Assembly (NCBI RefSeq): GCF_040958695.1
Contig: NZ_CP162599.1
Coordinates: 3,072,001-3,136,000, forward strand
From: Ornithinibacillus sp. 4-3
GTDB lineage: Bacteria > Bacillota > Bacilli > Bacillales > Amphibacillaceae
DNA length: 64,000 nucleotides
Direction of reading: 5' to 3'
Part shown: piece after piece, positions 18,513-26,878 of the stretch
How positions within the stretch are numbered: the stretch's first letter is position 1
Layout: the number at the start of each line of letters is the position of its first letter
Notes under the pieces: model-generated
What the model was told of the DNA's origin: nothing
Database searches by the model: none
The model's input: only the letters and a program-made list of their open reading frames with translations
Translations under genes and position numbers: made by a program

Positions 18513-18871
18513 TCCTCATCACCCTAATTAAGGATTTTATTTATCTATAATAACTTGAATGTTGTTAAACGCCAAGCATCATGCATGGGCTATTTATTAT
18601 AGCAGCTAGTCGAACTTCTTGAACATGCTCTAATCGTATGGCAATGCTTCTCTTATTTATTTTTCTGCAGACACATTTTATTGTTACTCTATGCCACGCA
18701 ACTTACAGCTTATAACCTATCCTTCTTTCTTATAATAGCTTGTCTAGTTCTTTTTTTATTATATTTGATTGGAGGAAGGCTTCCATGATTTTCATACATT
18801 GAGAATTAAGTGGAGTTTTAAATTTAGTATTTGAAACGTAACTTCGATTTGGCTTTTCTCTTTATTTCATT
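18513..18871. other. Non-coding gap downstream of znuB
   Basis: It holds the putative rrf2 promoter near 18545-18580. The remainder is AT-rich and I see no gene or repeat in it. Confidence 0.45.
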
Positions 18872-19714
18872 CTAGCCTTGACTTTTATTAAATAGTTTAG
18901 CAAATTTCAAGTAATGTAACATGTACTTAGCAAGTGTGATGACTGCAAAAATCAACATTAAAATGATTGTGATGGAAGCGCCTGGCGGTGTACCCAATTC
19001 ATAAGAAGCGACTAAACCGCTTAACATGCCAACAAGTGCAATGACCATTCCATTTAGTATGACACCGTAGAAGCTTTTGCTTAAACGAAGCGAGATCGCT
19101 GCGGGCAAAATGATAATGGCTGAGACAAGCAAAGCCCCGACAATCGGCATGATTACGGCTATTGTGACTCCTGTTAACACATTAAACAAAATCGACATCG
19201 CTTTAATAGGCAGGCCAGCTGTAAAAGCTGTTTCCTCATCAAATGTAAGAACATACATCGGTTTTCGATATATTAAATATAATAATCCGATCATGATCGT
19301 TAATCCTAGTAACATCCATATTTGTTCTTTGTTAATCGTAACGATGGAACCGAATAGAAATTGCGTTACACTTAATGTAGCTCCACCATCACTTATTTCC
19401 ATCAGGACAAGCGCTGCTGCCATTCCGACAGACATTAATATGGCAATCGAAATTTCAGAATATGTGCGGTACATTTGCCGCAAAAGTTCAAGTAAAATTG
19501 CAATGACGATTACCATGAGAATATTGGTCCATGTCGGATTGATACCAATGAACAGACCTAGCGCTACCCCAGCTAACGAGACATGGGATAAAGTATCTGC
19601 CATTAGTGATTGTCTGCGCAATACTAAAAACAATCCTAATATTGGAGCGATGAATGAGATTAAAAATGAAGCTTGGAAAGCTCTTTGCATGAATCCATAG
19701 AAAAACATCTCCAA
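18872..19714 (-). CDS. znuB: Zinc ABC transporter permease ZnuB/AdcB
   Basis: 280 residues with eight or nine predicted helices of the ABC-3 metal permease family. Family motifs are FMQRAFQASFLISFIAPILG at the N terminus, RRQSLMADTLSHVSLAGVALG (cytoplasmic coupling region) and MPIVGALLVSAIIILPAA. A TTG start at 19714 has AAGGAG 8 nt upstream; an ATG at 19708 is the alternative. It overlaps znuC by 55 bp. Last gene of the zinc uptake group. Confidence 0.92.
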   Translation of the reverse strand: MEMFFYGFMQRAFQASFLISFIAPILGLFLVLRRQSLMADTLSHVSLAGVALGLFIGINPTWTNILMVIVIAILLELLRQMYRTYSEISIAILMSVGMAAALVLMEISDGGATLSVTQFLFGSIVTINKEQIWMLLGLTIMIGLLYLIYRKPMYVLTFDEETAFTAGLPIKAMSILFNVLTGVTIAVIMPIVGALLVSAIIILPAAISLRLSKSFYGVILNGMVIALVGMLSGLVASYELGTPPGASITIILMLIFAVITLAKYMLHYLKFAKLFNKSQG

Positions 19715-20367
19715 GGTGAGTTCTCCTTCCGTATCAACGCAATGTGTTTATTAGCGTAGTGACGAATCTCTTCATGATCGTGTGTAACCATTAAGATACC
19801 TTTGCCATGCTCTGTACTATGGTGCTTCAATAATTGATAAAATTCTTGACGTGAACGTACATCCATTCCAATTGTAGGTTCATCTAATATAAACAAATCT
19901 GGATCTGTTGAGAATACACGAGCAATTAATATCCGCTGCTTTTGTCCGCCTGATAATTCTCCTATCTTTTTATGACGCATCTCCCACATTCCCACTGATT
20001 CAAGGGAACGACGAACATGCTCTTTATCTTCTTGATCTAACCTTTTAAACCATTTGCCTCTTTGAAAACGCCCAGACTCCACCAGTTCTAGTACAGTGCT
20101 CGGAAAACCTGCATTAAAGGAAGCGACCTGCTGGGAAACATAGCCTACAACTAACTTTTCACCGATACGGTTTTTCGGTGAAAGTTGAACACTTCCTTTT
20201 GAAGGTTTGAGGAGGCCTAAAATATTTCGCAAAAGTGTTGTCTTCGCCGCACCATTTTCTCCCGTAAGCATTACAAAATCTCCTGGAGCTACTTCAAAAG
20301 AAATATTTTCTAGTACGGGTTGATCTTCATAATGAAAGGCAAGATTTTCCACTTTGACATAATGCAT
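19660..20367 (-). CDS. znuC: Zinc ABC transporter ATPase ZnuC/AdcC
   Basis: 235 residues. Walker A is GENGAAKTT. The Ala in place of the usual third Gly is normal for AdcC-type zinc ATPases and is not damage. Signature LSGGQKQR, Walker B LFILDEPTIGMD, switch His MVTHDHEE, and the AdcC-like tail NSPWRCF. The start at 20367 has GGGAGG 9 nt upstream; the TTG at 20376 is too close to it. Works with znuB and znuA. Confidence 0.93.
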   Translation of the reverse strand: MHYVKVENLAFHYEDQPVLENISFEVAPGDFVMLTGENGAAKTTLLRNILGLLKPSKGSVQLSPKNRIGEKLVVGYVSQQVASFNAGFPSTVLELVESGRFQRGKWFKRLDQEDKEHVRRSLESVGMWEMRHKKIGELSGGQKQRILIARVFSTDPDLFILDEPTIGMDVRSRQEFYQLLKHHSTEHGKGILMVTHDHEEIRHYANKHIALIRKENSPWRCFSMDSCKELSKLHF

Positions 20368-20520
20368 ATTAAACAACCTCCCGCAAAAAAAGTTCGTTTT
20401 TCTTAAAATATCGCTGTTTTTCTTTCTATTAGTCCGTTTATTCTTTCTGCATAATCAAAATATGCAGCATATATAGCGTTCTATGAATTTTTTAATATCC
20501 ACTCATCTATAATCAACATA

Positions 20521-22047
20521 TTATTGAATACTTAACTGCAGAGATTTCAAGTTCTCACGCATTGCTTCTACATAGCCTAAATTTTTATCCTGCAATTCTT
20601 TCGATAATACTTCTAAATCATATAGTACTGCTGTCTCCGTTCCTGTTTCATTGGCGACAGTTTGGGCAATTGCTGAGTTAGCTCCTTGTTGATAATAGAT
20701 AATTGGCACATTATATTCTTTTAATAAGTCGCCAATCTCTGCAATACGTGAAGGACTTGGTTCGATTTCTGTCGATAAGCCGCCAATCGCAATCTGCTCT
20801 AAATGATAACGCTTCGCAAGGTATCCAAATGCTTGGTGTTGTACGACAAACACCCGATGTTTTGCATCTTTAAATGCGGATTCATAATCTTTATGTAATT
20901 CTTGAAGTTCTTTTATAAATGATTCCGCATTTTGTTCGTAAATGTCTTTTCCGTCTGGATCCGCATGAATAAGTGCGTCACGGATCACCTTTACTTGCTC
21001 TTGTGCCAAAACGGGATCTAACCAAATATGAGGATCCTGATTGTCATGATTGTCAATGAGAACGGACACAGGCTCTGATTCAGCGTAAACATTATGGTCA
21101 TGATCGTAAAGTACTGCTTTGACTTCAAAGCTTTCTTCAGACATTTTATACTCAAAATGGTCCGTTTCTTGACCAGTGACTACTTCCCATTCTTCATCAT
21201 GGTTTTCGCGTGTAAACCAGTGCCAATTCTTAAAGTCCGTCTCTTCTTTAAGCTTAGCAACAAGTGTAACGACATCTCCTGTATGATAATGATCATTAAG
21301 CCCGATGATATCTACTGTTGCAGCTGTTTCTTCACTTCCATGTTCGTGGTCATGGTTTGGATCATGTCCGTCATGATTATCTATAACAATTTCTATTATT
21401 TCTGACTGTGCAACTTCATGATGGGCTTCATCATATAATACCGCTCGCACCTCAAAACTTTCTTCCATTGCTTCAGCATGGAATTCAGGTCCAAATTGAT
21501 TGGGAACCGTTTTCCACTCTTCGTCAGAACCTTTTCTTGTATACCAATGCCAATGATCAGCATCTACATCTTCCTCTATTTCCGCAATTAACTGAATCCT
21601 GTCACCCGTATGATAATGGTCCTCAACACCTTTAATTGTTATCATTTCAGTAGCTTCATGATGATGAGGATGTCCGTGGTCATGATTGGCTAAATCAACA
21701 CCATCCGCGGCACGAGCTATAACAAGATTATCGTTTTCTATTGTTTTGAGCAGGCTATTTACCCAATGCTCCATATCTTCACTACTATAAACAAACACGT
21801 CTGCTTCATTGACACGTGCCACGTCTTTAGCACTTGGTTCATAGTGGTGTGCATCTTGCCCATCAGAGACCATTAACGCTACGTCTGCCCGGTCCCCAGC
21901 TACTTGTTTCGTAAATTCATACATTGGATAAAATGATGCTATCACTGAAAGCTTATCAACTGATGTGCTTTCTTCATTTTGACAGCCGAAAAGAATCACA
22001 CTAATCATTGAAATAAGTAAAATTGCAGCTAGGCAATTTCTTTTCAT
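20521..22047 (-). CDS. znuA: Zinc-binding lipoprotein ZnuA/AdcA with two inserted His-rich modules
   Basis: 508 residues from the ATG at 22047 (GGAG upstream; the frame is open to 22113). Signal peptide with lipidated Cys22 (ILFGC). It has the ZnuA fold: ASFYPMYEF, metal ligands in QDAHHYEPS (about 67), DPHIWLDP (about 340), VVQHQAFGYL (about 404), then LSTEIEPSPSRI. The His-rich loop after residue 120 is expanded by two tandem 90-residue modules (about 134-224 and 244-333). Each begins HYHTGD, has WHW(Y/F)TR and EEW in the middle, and ends IDNHD. These resemble an Ig-like fold and are also present in the adjacent ZinT protein. ZnuA proteins are normally near 310 residues. The ZinT domain that streptococcal AdcA carries at its C terminus is absent here and encoded separately. 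Confidence 0.92.
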   Translation of the reverse strand: MKRNCLAAILLISMISVILFGCQNEESTSVDKLSVIASFYPMYEFTKQVAGDRADVALMVSDGQDAHHYEPSAKDVARVNEADVFVYSSEDMEHWVNSLLKTIENDNLVIARAADGVDLANHDHGHPHHHEATEMITIKGVEDHYHTGDRIQLIAEIEEDVDADHWHWYTRKGSDEEWKTVPNQFGPEFHAEAMEESFEVRAVLYDEAHHEVAQSEIIEIVIDNHDGHDPNHDHEHGSEETAATVDIIGLNDHYHTGDVVTLVAKLKEETDFKNWHWFTRENHDEEWEVVTGQETDHFEYKMSEESFEVKAVLYDHDHNVYAESEPVSVLIDNHDNQDPHIWLDPVLAQEQVKVIRDALIHADPDGKDIYEQNAESFIKELQELHKDYESAFKDAKHRVFVVQHQAFGYLAKRYHLEQIAIGGLSTEIEPSPSRIAEIGDLLKEYNVPIIYYQQGANSAIAQTVANETGTETAVLYDLEVLSKELQDKNLGYVEAMRENLKSLQLSIQ

Positions 22048-22674
22048 TTCTTTCTCTCCTTTTTCTGCATTAAAAATTTCTCTCCTTTTACTCCCTCTAA
22101 CAATGAGATTCACTATTCAATGTGGTGGTGAGGAATACATCTTTTTCGCTTCTTATTTCCTGGACCCGCACAAAAAAATCACCAATGCAATCACTCGTAA
22201 CCGTTCTTTCCTTTTTTTCATTTTTCGTTTATCAAAAAGACGAATCCAGCGATTGCTATCCGTGCCGCCATTGTAAAGGAACGCATCAAGCTTGGATGGA
22301 AGGGCACTTAAACAACGTTTGATTGTACGAACCATTTGAAGACGTTCAAAAAATGTAGAGTTACACTTCTTACAATGAGTTACGATATATTTTGACTAGA
22401 GTCTTTCCTTCTTTTGTTTCCCAGCTTTTGGTTAACAAAGAGGGTGGGGGAGTGTGTTTTTTGTCCTCTTTTTAGGAATTGATTCAACTCACCACCACAT
22501 GCAGTATTGAGCCCGATAAATCTATAAAGATTTATTTTTTTCTAGATAATGAGAAGAATAGAAACAGACATTGTCGCTGATCCTATTTTTCACACCTTTA
22601 TAGGCAAGCAAATGCCACTAATGTGCTGGCACTGTGCCTTCCTCATCTGGCATTACATAATAGTAGATGCCATA
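22048..22674. other. Long gap between zinT and znuA
   Basis: No gene recognised and no convincing Zur box; the closest half-site, GTTACGA near 22380, lacks a partner. The string ACTAATGTGCT near 22617 repeats the zinT stop region at 22674, hinting at a small duplication. Confidence 0.4.
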
Positions 22675-23655
22675 CTAATGTGCTAACATATCACGCACGA
22701 GACTTTCTGCATCTAACTCTGCTGGATAATATGTTGGCCAATTCGTCACTTCTTCTAGTAGTTCATCTCGATCATCTCCCCAGTATAAATGGAAATGATT
22801 GGAGTCGACTGGGAAAATGTTATGATCGCTAAATTGAATATATTGCGGCATACCTTCTGTTCCATCTACTAATTTATAAATAAAGCGAACTCCTCGATTG
22901 CCTTTTTCATAAGTAAGGATTTCATATCCATCTGATTCGTACTTACCTGAGTATTCTTTGCCATTTTGGTAGAATGTTACTACATTATTCGCAATCTTGA
23001 TGTGATCTACATCTGTTTCATATCCTGCTGTGTAATACTCTTTATACTCTTCAGCAGTCATATCTCCGTTTTTTGCTTTATGTTCAAACACAACATCTAA
23101 ATCTCCAGATAAAAGATATGGATAAACAGACTGCCACTCTCCATCCCAATCCGATAATTCACGGTCTTTCACTTGCGCGTCTTCAAAATATCCTTGATAG
23201 ATTTGTTTACTTGCTTCGTCATGTCCATGATGATCATCAATGACGATTTTAACTGGCTCTGATTGAACGATTGGTTCGTGATGATCATCAAACAAAACGA
23301 CTTTTAGTTCTAAGCCATCAGTTGTTGCCTCGCCTATGAATGTTGCTGTTTCCTGACCAGAAACGACTTCCCATTCTTCACTTGCACTTTCTCTGCTATA
23401 CCAGTGCCAATGTTCATGCTCTGATTCTTCATCTAATACCGCGGATAACTCAATCTTATCACCAGTATGATAATGGTGAGCGAGACCTTCAATTTTTATC
23501 CCAACAGGTGTCTCTTCATCATTCGAATGCTGAGCGTGTTCCTCATCATGAACTTCTTCTTCCCCTGTTACATGCTCTTCTTTCGTTCCTTGACACGCTG
23601 TTAAAACGAAACAAAGTAAAAACAAGCTGAATAAACGAATTAGCAGTTTCTTCAT
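22675..23655 (-). CDS. zinT: ZinT-domain zinc lipoprotein with one His-rich module
   Basis: 326 residues. Lipobox VLTAC with Cys21, a His/Glu-rich linker (25-50), one copy of the HYHTGD...HWHWYSR module (about 52-140), then a ZinT/YodA domain (about 148-326: DRELSDWDGEWQSVYPYL, QFSDHNIFPVDSNHFHLYWG). ZinT proteins bind zinc and hand it to ZnuA. Here both partners carry the same extra module, which suggests it mediates transfer or extra binding. A Zur-type operator lies 37 bp upstream of the start. Confidence 0.93.
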   Translation of the reverse strand: MKKLLIRLFSLFLLCFVLTACQGTKEEHVTGEEEVHDEEHAQHSNDEETPVGIKIEGLAHHYHTGDKIELSAVLDEESEHEHWHWYSRESASEEWEVVSGQETATFIGEATTDGLELKVVLFDDHHEPIVQSEPVKIVIDDHHGHDEASKQIYQGYFEDAQVKDRELSDWDGEWQSVYPYLLSGDLDVVFEHKAKNGDMTAEEYKEYYTAGYETDVDHIKIANNVVTFYQNGKEYSGKYESDGYEILTYEKGNRGVRFIYKLVDGTEGMPQYIQFSDHNIFPVDSNHFHLYWGDDRDELLEEVTNWPTYYPAELDAESLVRDMLAH

Positions 23656-23691
23656 TTTCTCATCTCCAATTTTTTATTTTTATATAAAACA

Positions 23692-23714
23692 TAAAACGTA
23701 ATTGTTACGTTTTA
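23692..23714 (-). promoter_or_regulatory. Zur box upstream of zinT
   Basis: Arms TAAAACGTAAT and GTTACGTTTTA around one base closely match the Bacillus Zur consensus (TCGTAAT-N-ATTACGA core). Position just upstream of zinT fits repression when zinc is plentiful. Confidence 0.85.
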
Positions 23715-24025
23715 TACCTCATACTTATTTCAATCAATACATCTTTGTGTCAAGATTTTCGTTTCCCGATGTAGAGAATGTCTTTTCAAACGAGGACAAA
23801 ATTTTTGTTAGCGCTACGGTCAAAATTTGTTCGCTTATTTTTTGCAGGAATATAATTTCTATCGCCTGTTTATGTAGAGGCTAAAGTAATTTTGACTCCC
23901 ATAATTATCCCTCCCAAATCATTGATATGTTTCTTTGCTTACATATTGTTGCTTCAAAAAATAAAATTATTTCGTAAACTCGATGTATTGAATTACTTCG
24001 ATAATATGCAATCGATGCTTAAGGA

Positions 24026-24048
24026 TAAAACGTAATGATTACGATTTA
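24026..24048. promoter_or_regulatory. Zur box with no recognisable downstream gene
   Basis: Arms TAAAACGTAAT and ATTACGATTTA around a central G; the right arm matches the consensus fully. No intact gene lies within 450 bp on the plus strand. zinT is about 370 bp away on the minus strand. Confidence 0.8.
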
Positions 24049-24067
24049 AAAAAGTACTTCATAATTA

Positions 24068-24090
24068 TAAAACGAAATCATTACGATTTG
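24068..24090. promoter_or_regulatory. Second orphan Zur box
   Basis: Arms TAAAACGAAAT and ATTACGATTTG around a central C, spaced 42 bp (four helical turns) from the previous box, so two Zur dimers would sit on the same face. The regulated gene appears to be lost or displaced. Confidence 0.75.
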
Positions 24091-24394
24091 CAACTATTTT
24101 TTCTCACACCTAATAAATAATAGCAATTAGCTGATTTTTTAAGTGTGTTGTGGCAAATATGGCAATTCGAAAATCGCAATTTTAATTTTTCAACCTAAAT
24201 GGACTTATAAAAATTCCAAAGTTCAGATGTTAAAAAGATGCTGTACAATGCCTTAAATGGCATTTATTTGTTCAGTTTGGTTCGAGATTTCCATACATTT
24301 TTTATCCATATCACAATTCCCGAAACGTTGATATTAATGGATTCCGGGGTGTTCAATACACTTAGCGTTTATCTGTATATGTCCCGAAAAATCA
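24091..24394. other. Gap between the orphan Zur boxes and the IS200 element
   Basis: A plus-strand frame from 24238 runs into the IS200 end but matches nothing I recognise. It may be debris of the gene that the Zur boxes once controlled. Confidence 0.35.
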
Positions 24395-25121
24395 AAACCA
24401 CCAGTGTGAACTGGTGGTTTGTTCTGCGGCTAGAAGCCTCTGTTACCGGCCTTGGCCTTAAAGGCCCACTGAATGGGTTTCCCTTTTGCACCACACTTAC
24501 TCACTGATTCTAAAAGAATCTCTTATTTCTTTTTATTTTTCTTCCCTGTAAATGGATCAAATTCTTCGAATAAAGTTAATTGATCACTCATGTAGTCATC
24601 TTTAAGCTGATTTCTTATGTATTCTTGTATTTGATTTTTATTTCTTCCCACTGTATCTACAAAGTAGCCTCGACACCAGAATTTTCGATTACCGTATCTG
24701 TACTTTAAATTCGCGTGACGATCAAATATCATTAAGCTACTTTTTCCTTTTAAGTATCCCATGAAGGAAGATACACTTAATTTCGGTGGTATACTCACTA
24801 ACATATGAATATGATCTCTACACGCATTTGCCTCGTGTATATCAACTTCTTTTCTTTCACAAAGCTCTCTTATAATTTCTCCAATACTTTGTTTGTATTT
24901 TCCATAAATCACTTGTCTTCTATATTTTGGAGCAAATACTATATGATACTTACATCTCCACTTTGTATGTGCTAAACTATTCTTGTCCTGCATAGGGCTT
25001 TGCCTCCTTCTTTGGTGAGTTTTGGTGGTCGGGAAACCAACCTTAGCTTACCATGAAGAGAGGCTTTTTTTGACCCCACGCTTGAAGCTCTTTAGAACCC
25101 CCGGCATAGCCAGGGGTTTTC
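24395..25121 (-). mobile_element. IS200/IS605-family element
   Basis: A single Y1 transposase gene bracketed by two hairpins: AAACCACCAG with CTGGTGGTTT at 24395-24420 and a CCCC(C)GGC...CCAGGGG hairpin near 25097-25118. Such subterminal hairpins are what TnpA recognises. These elements have no inverted repeats and no duplication, so exact ends are approximate. No TnpB is present. Confidence 0.85.
24523..24993 (-). CDS. tnpA: IS200 Y1 transposase TnpA
   Basis: 156 residues. The metal-binding HUH motif is in CRDHIHMLVSIPPK, and the catalytic Tyr is probably in QIQEYIRNQ. Typical opening KWRCKYHIVFAPKYRR. Catalyses single-strand excision and insertion. Length is normal and no lesion is seen. 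Confidence 0.95.
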   Translation of the reverse strand: MQDKNSLAHTKWRCKYHIVFAPKYRRQVIYGKYKQSIGEIIRELCERKEVDIHEANACRDHIHMLVSIPPKLSVSSFMGYLKGKSSLMIFDRHANLKYRYGNRKFWCRGYFVDTVGRNKNQIQEYIRNQLKDDYMSDQLTLFEEFDPFTGKKNKKK

Positions 25122-25133
25122 TAAAATCATAAA

Positions 25134-25170
25134 AAGAAAACAGCCTGCATGTGCACAGACTGTTTCACAA
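25134..25170 (-). terminator. Terminator after ardA
   Basis: On the minus strand AAACAG.CTG pairs with CAG.CTGTTT, followed by TCTTTTT, directly after the ardA stop. Confidence 0.8.
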
Positions 25171-25183
25171 TTTTTATATTTAC

Positions 25184-25684
25184 TTATCCAACATATTCAA
25201 ATACACCATGTGACGTAACGAGAAAGTTTCCGTTTAATTCTAAATCTCTCCCAAGTGCTCGATAGTCAATATAGTTCTGTAAATTAGTAGGAACTTCCCC
25301 AAGCATGCCTGTTTCTTCCACATAATACCGAGCCACATCTTCCATATCTTCACAATCTGTATAACAGATAATATCATCTTGATTTTCTAGTAATTCTTCT
25401 AAACTATCAAACCAATAATTTTTAATTTCGGATAGCTCATGATAAATTGGCGATCCTTTCAATTCTTCTACCATCGCACATAACCGATTGATTTCAGAGA
25501 TTGGTGTGTATTCATCAATTTCAAATGGCAACTCGTAATCATGCACGGCATACTCTTCATATTCGCTATTTAATCCGATACGCTCTTTTACGTCTTCCAT
25601 ATCAATCGGAGGCGTAAACCAAGCGCCAACCAATTCGCCCTCATTGTATTTTCCGAGGTTGGCAATGTAAACTTGCATGTCCAT
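25184..25684 (-). CDS. ardA: Antirestriction protein ArdA (Tn916 Orf18 type)
   Basis: 166 residues, acidic throughout (for example DIICYTDCEDMEDVARYYVEE), which is the DNA-mimic composition of ArdA. These proteins block type I restriction enzymes and protect an incoming conjugative element. It begins MQVYIANLGKYNEGELVGAW, the family N terminus, and ends GVFEYVG. In Tn916 it follows orf19. Here a DHFR-like gene and a terminator separate the two, so it is probably expressed alone. Confidence 0.95.
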   Translation of the reverse strand: MDMQVYIANLGKYNEGELVGAWFTPPIDMEDVKERIGLNSEYEEYAVHDYELPFEIDEYTPISEINRLCAMVEELKGSPIYHELSEIKNYWFDSLEELLENQDDIICYTDCEDMEDVARYYVEETGMLGEVPTNLQNYIDYRALGRDLELNGNFLVTSHGVFEYVG

Positions 25685-25719
25685 TAGTTTTCACATCCTT
25701 TTTATTAAAAATGGGCATA

Positions 25720-25752
25720 AAAAAACAGCTAACTGTTCATTGTAGCTGTTTT
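25720..25752 (-). terminator. Terminator between the DHFR-like gene and ardA
   Basis: AAAACAGCTA pairs with TAGCTGTTTT, followed by TTTTTT on the minus strand. Confidence 0.8.
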
Positions 25753-25876
25753 CATTTTCGTATTTTGATTTCACTAGAGCCAACAATTAATAAAAATATT
25801 TGTTGAATAAGATCTAAGAGATATCTGCGTTAAACTTTTATTAAACAATCGCACCCTTTAGTTGAAGAGTGTTCCA

Positions 25877-26413
25877 TTAATTTTTGACATCGTAGTGTAG
25901 TTCAACAAATTGATTGAAATTCCTAGTTCCTTTCAACGAAAGATCCAATTGATAATCTCCCTCTTTAAATAATGGAATCCCTTTACCAAGTATTGTTGGA
26001 GCAACCGTTAAGATCAGTTCATTAACCAATTTTTCTTGTATAAATGACTGTAACAATTCTCCTCCACCAACAATCCATATGTTCTTTCCTTCTTGATTTT
26101 TCAATTTATGAATAAAATTAGTTACATCATCATTAACAAACCTTACATTTTCGGTATCTTCAACAACCGATCTTGTAAACACATAACATTCTTTGTTTTT
26201 ATATGGGAACTCCTTTATATCTTGCTTCATTATCCAATCGTAAGTTCTTTTGCCCATTAAAACCGTATCGACCGTTTCATAAAACTCTGTAAATCCGTTA
26301 TCTCCTTCACCTTCAACCTTAAATAACCATTCAAGAGATTCCTCTTTTGTAGCAATATATCCATCCAAACTTGAAGCAATAAATAATACTAAATTACGTT
26401 TTTTGCTCATCAT
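25877..26413 (-). CDS. DHFR-like / RibD C-terminal domain reductase
   Basis: 178 residues. NLVLFIASSLDGYIA at the N terminus, VLMGKRTYDWIM in the middle, IWIVGGGELLQSFI and TILGKGIPLF toward the end. This is the YyaP/YwjB-like group of the dihydrofolate reductase superfamily, which often has no known substrate. It is not a Tn916 gene and lies between the orf19 and orf18 homologues, so it is an insertion into the transfer region. Start is one of two adjacent ATGs. Confidence 0.88.
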   Translation of the reverse strand: MMSKKRNLVLFIASSLDGYIATKEESLEWLFKVEGEGDNGFTEFYETVDTVLMGKRTYDWIMKQDIKEFPYKNKECYVFTRSVVEDTENVRFVNDDVTNFIHKLKNQEGKNIWIVGGGELLQSFIQEKLVNELILTVAPTILGKGIPLFKEGDYQLDLSLKGTRNFNQFVELHYDVKN

Positions 26414-26530
26414 TTTTCCCTTGCTTTTATTCCATTAACTGACCCGTTTGTTGAATAAACGACTCTTTTTCTAGTATTAATATTTCATACTATACAGTAA
26501 ACACACATTTTTTTCTATAAATCACATTAT

Positions 26531-26752
26531 CTAAGCTCCAATAATTCTGTTGAATAAGTTTAACAATACATCTTTCACTCCACTCGCATTAAAGACTAAT
26601 CCCACCGCAATTAAGGCAACAATCAAAAAGCCAATCAGCTTAGAAAATTCACGCTTAAATCCTAAATAAATCCCGATAACAACAATTGCCATCAACACTA
26701 ACGATTGTGCATTACTTAAAAACCAATTATAGAGATTTTGACCAAAATTCAT
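26531..26752 (-). CDS. Tn916 Orf19-like membrane protein
   Basis: 73 residues with two hydrophobic helices (about 15-32 and 38-58) in the pattern of Tn916 Orf19 (NAQSLVLMAIVVIGIYLGFKREFSKLIGFLIVALIAVGLVF split by a short basic turn). It is a conserved small gene of the transfer operon. Its exact role is not established. GGAG ribosome site upstream. Confidence 0.85.
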   Translation of the reverse strand: MNFGQNLYNWFLSNAQSLVLMAIVVIGIYLGFKREFSKLIGFLIVALIAVGLVFNASGVKDVLLNLFNRIIGA

Positions 26753-26774
26753 TGTTTATTTCTCCTTTCATTCT

Positions 26775-26864
26775 CTAATACTTTGTCACTTGACGCATAC
26801 ATTCGATAACCCATAAAATAACACCGCCCATAATCGTAATAAAAATGTACTTTAATAACTTCAT
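26775..26864 (-). CDS. DUF3789-type 29-residue membrane peptide
   Basis: Peptide MKLLKYIFITIMGGVILWVI followed by ECMRQVTKY: one hydrophobic helix and a short polar tail, as in the DUF3789 peptides encoded between orf20 and orf19 of Tn916 relatives. A GGAGG site precedes the ATG. Function unknown. Confidence 0.75.
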   Translation of the reverse strand: MKLLKYIFITIMGGVILWVIECMRQVTKY

Positions 26865-26878
26865 ACAATCCCTCCAAT

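Noticed and set aside
19077..19700. 207-codon plus-strand frame
   Set aside because: Lies entirely antisense to znuB, with no start context and no family pattern.
19660..20367. ZnuC Walker A change GAGKT to GAAKT as a damaging mutation
   Set aside because: AdcC-type zinc ATPases normally have this Ala, so it is not a sign of decay.
22048..22674. A Zur box in front of znuA
   Set aside because: Only a half-site GTTACGA near 22380 was found, with wrong spacing to any partner.
24238..24507. 89-codon plus-strand frame before the IS200
   Set aside because: Runs into the IS200 end hairpin, has no ribosome site and no family pattern.
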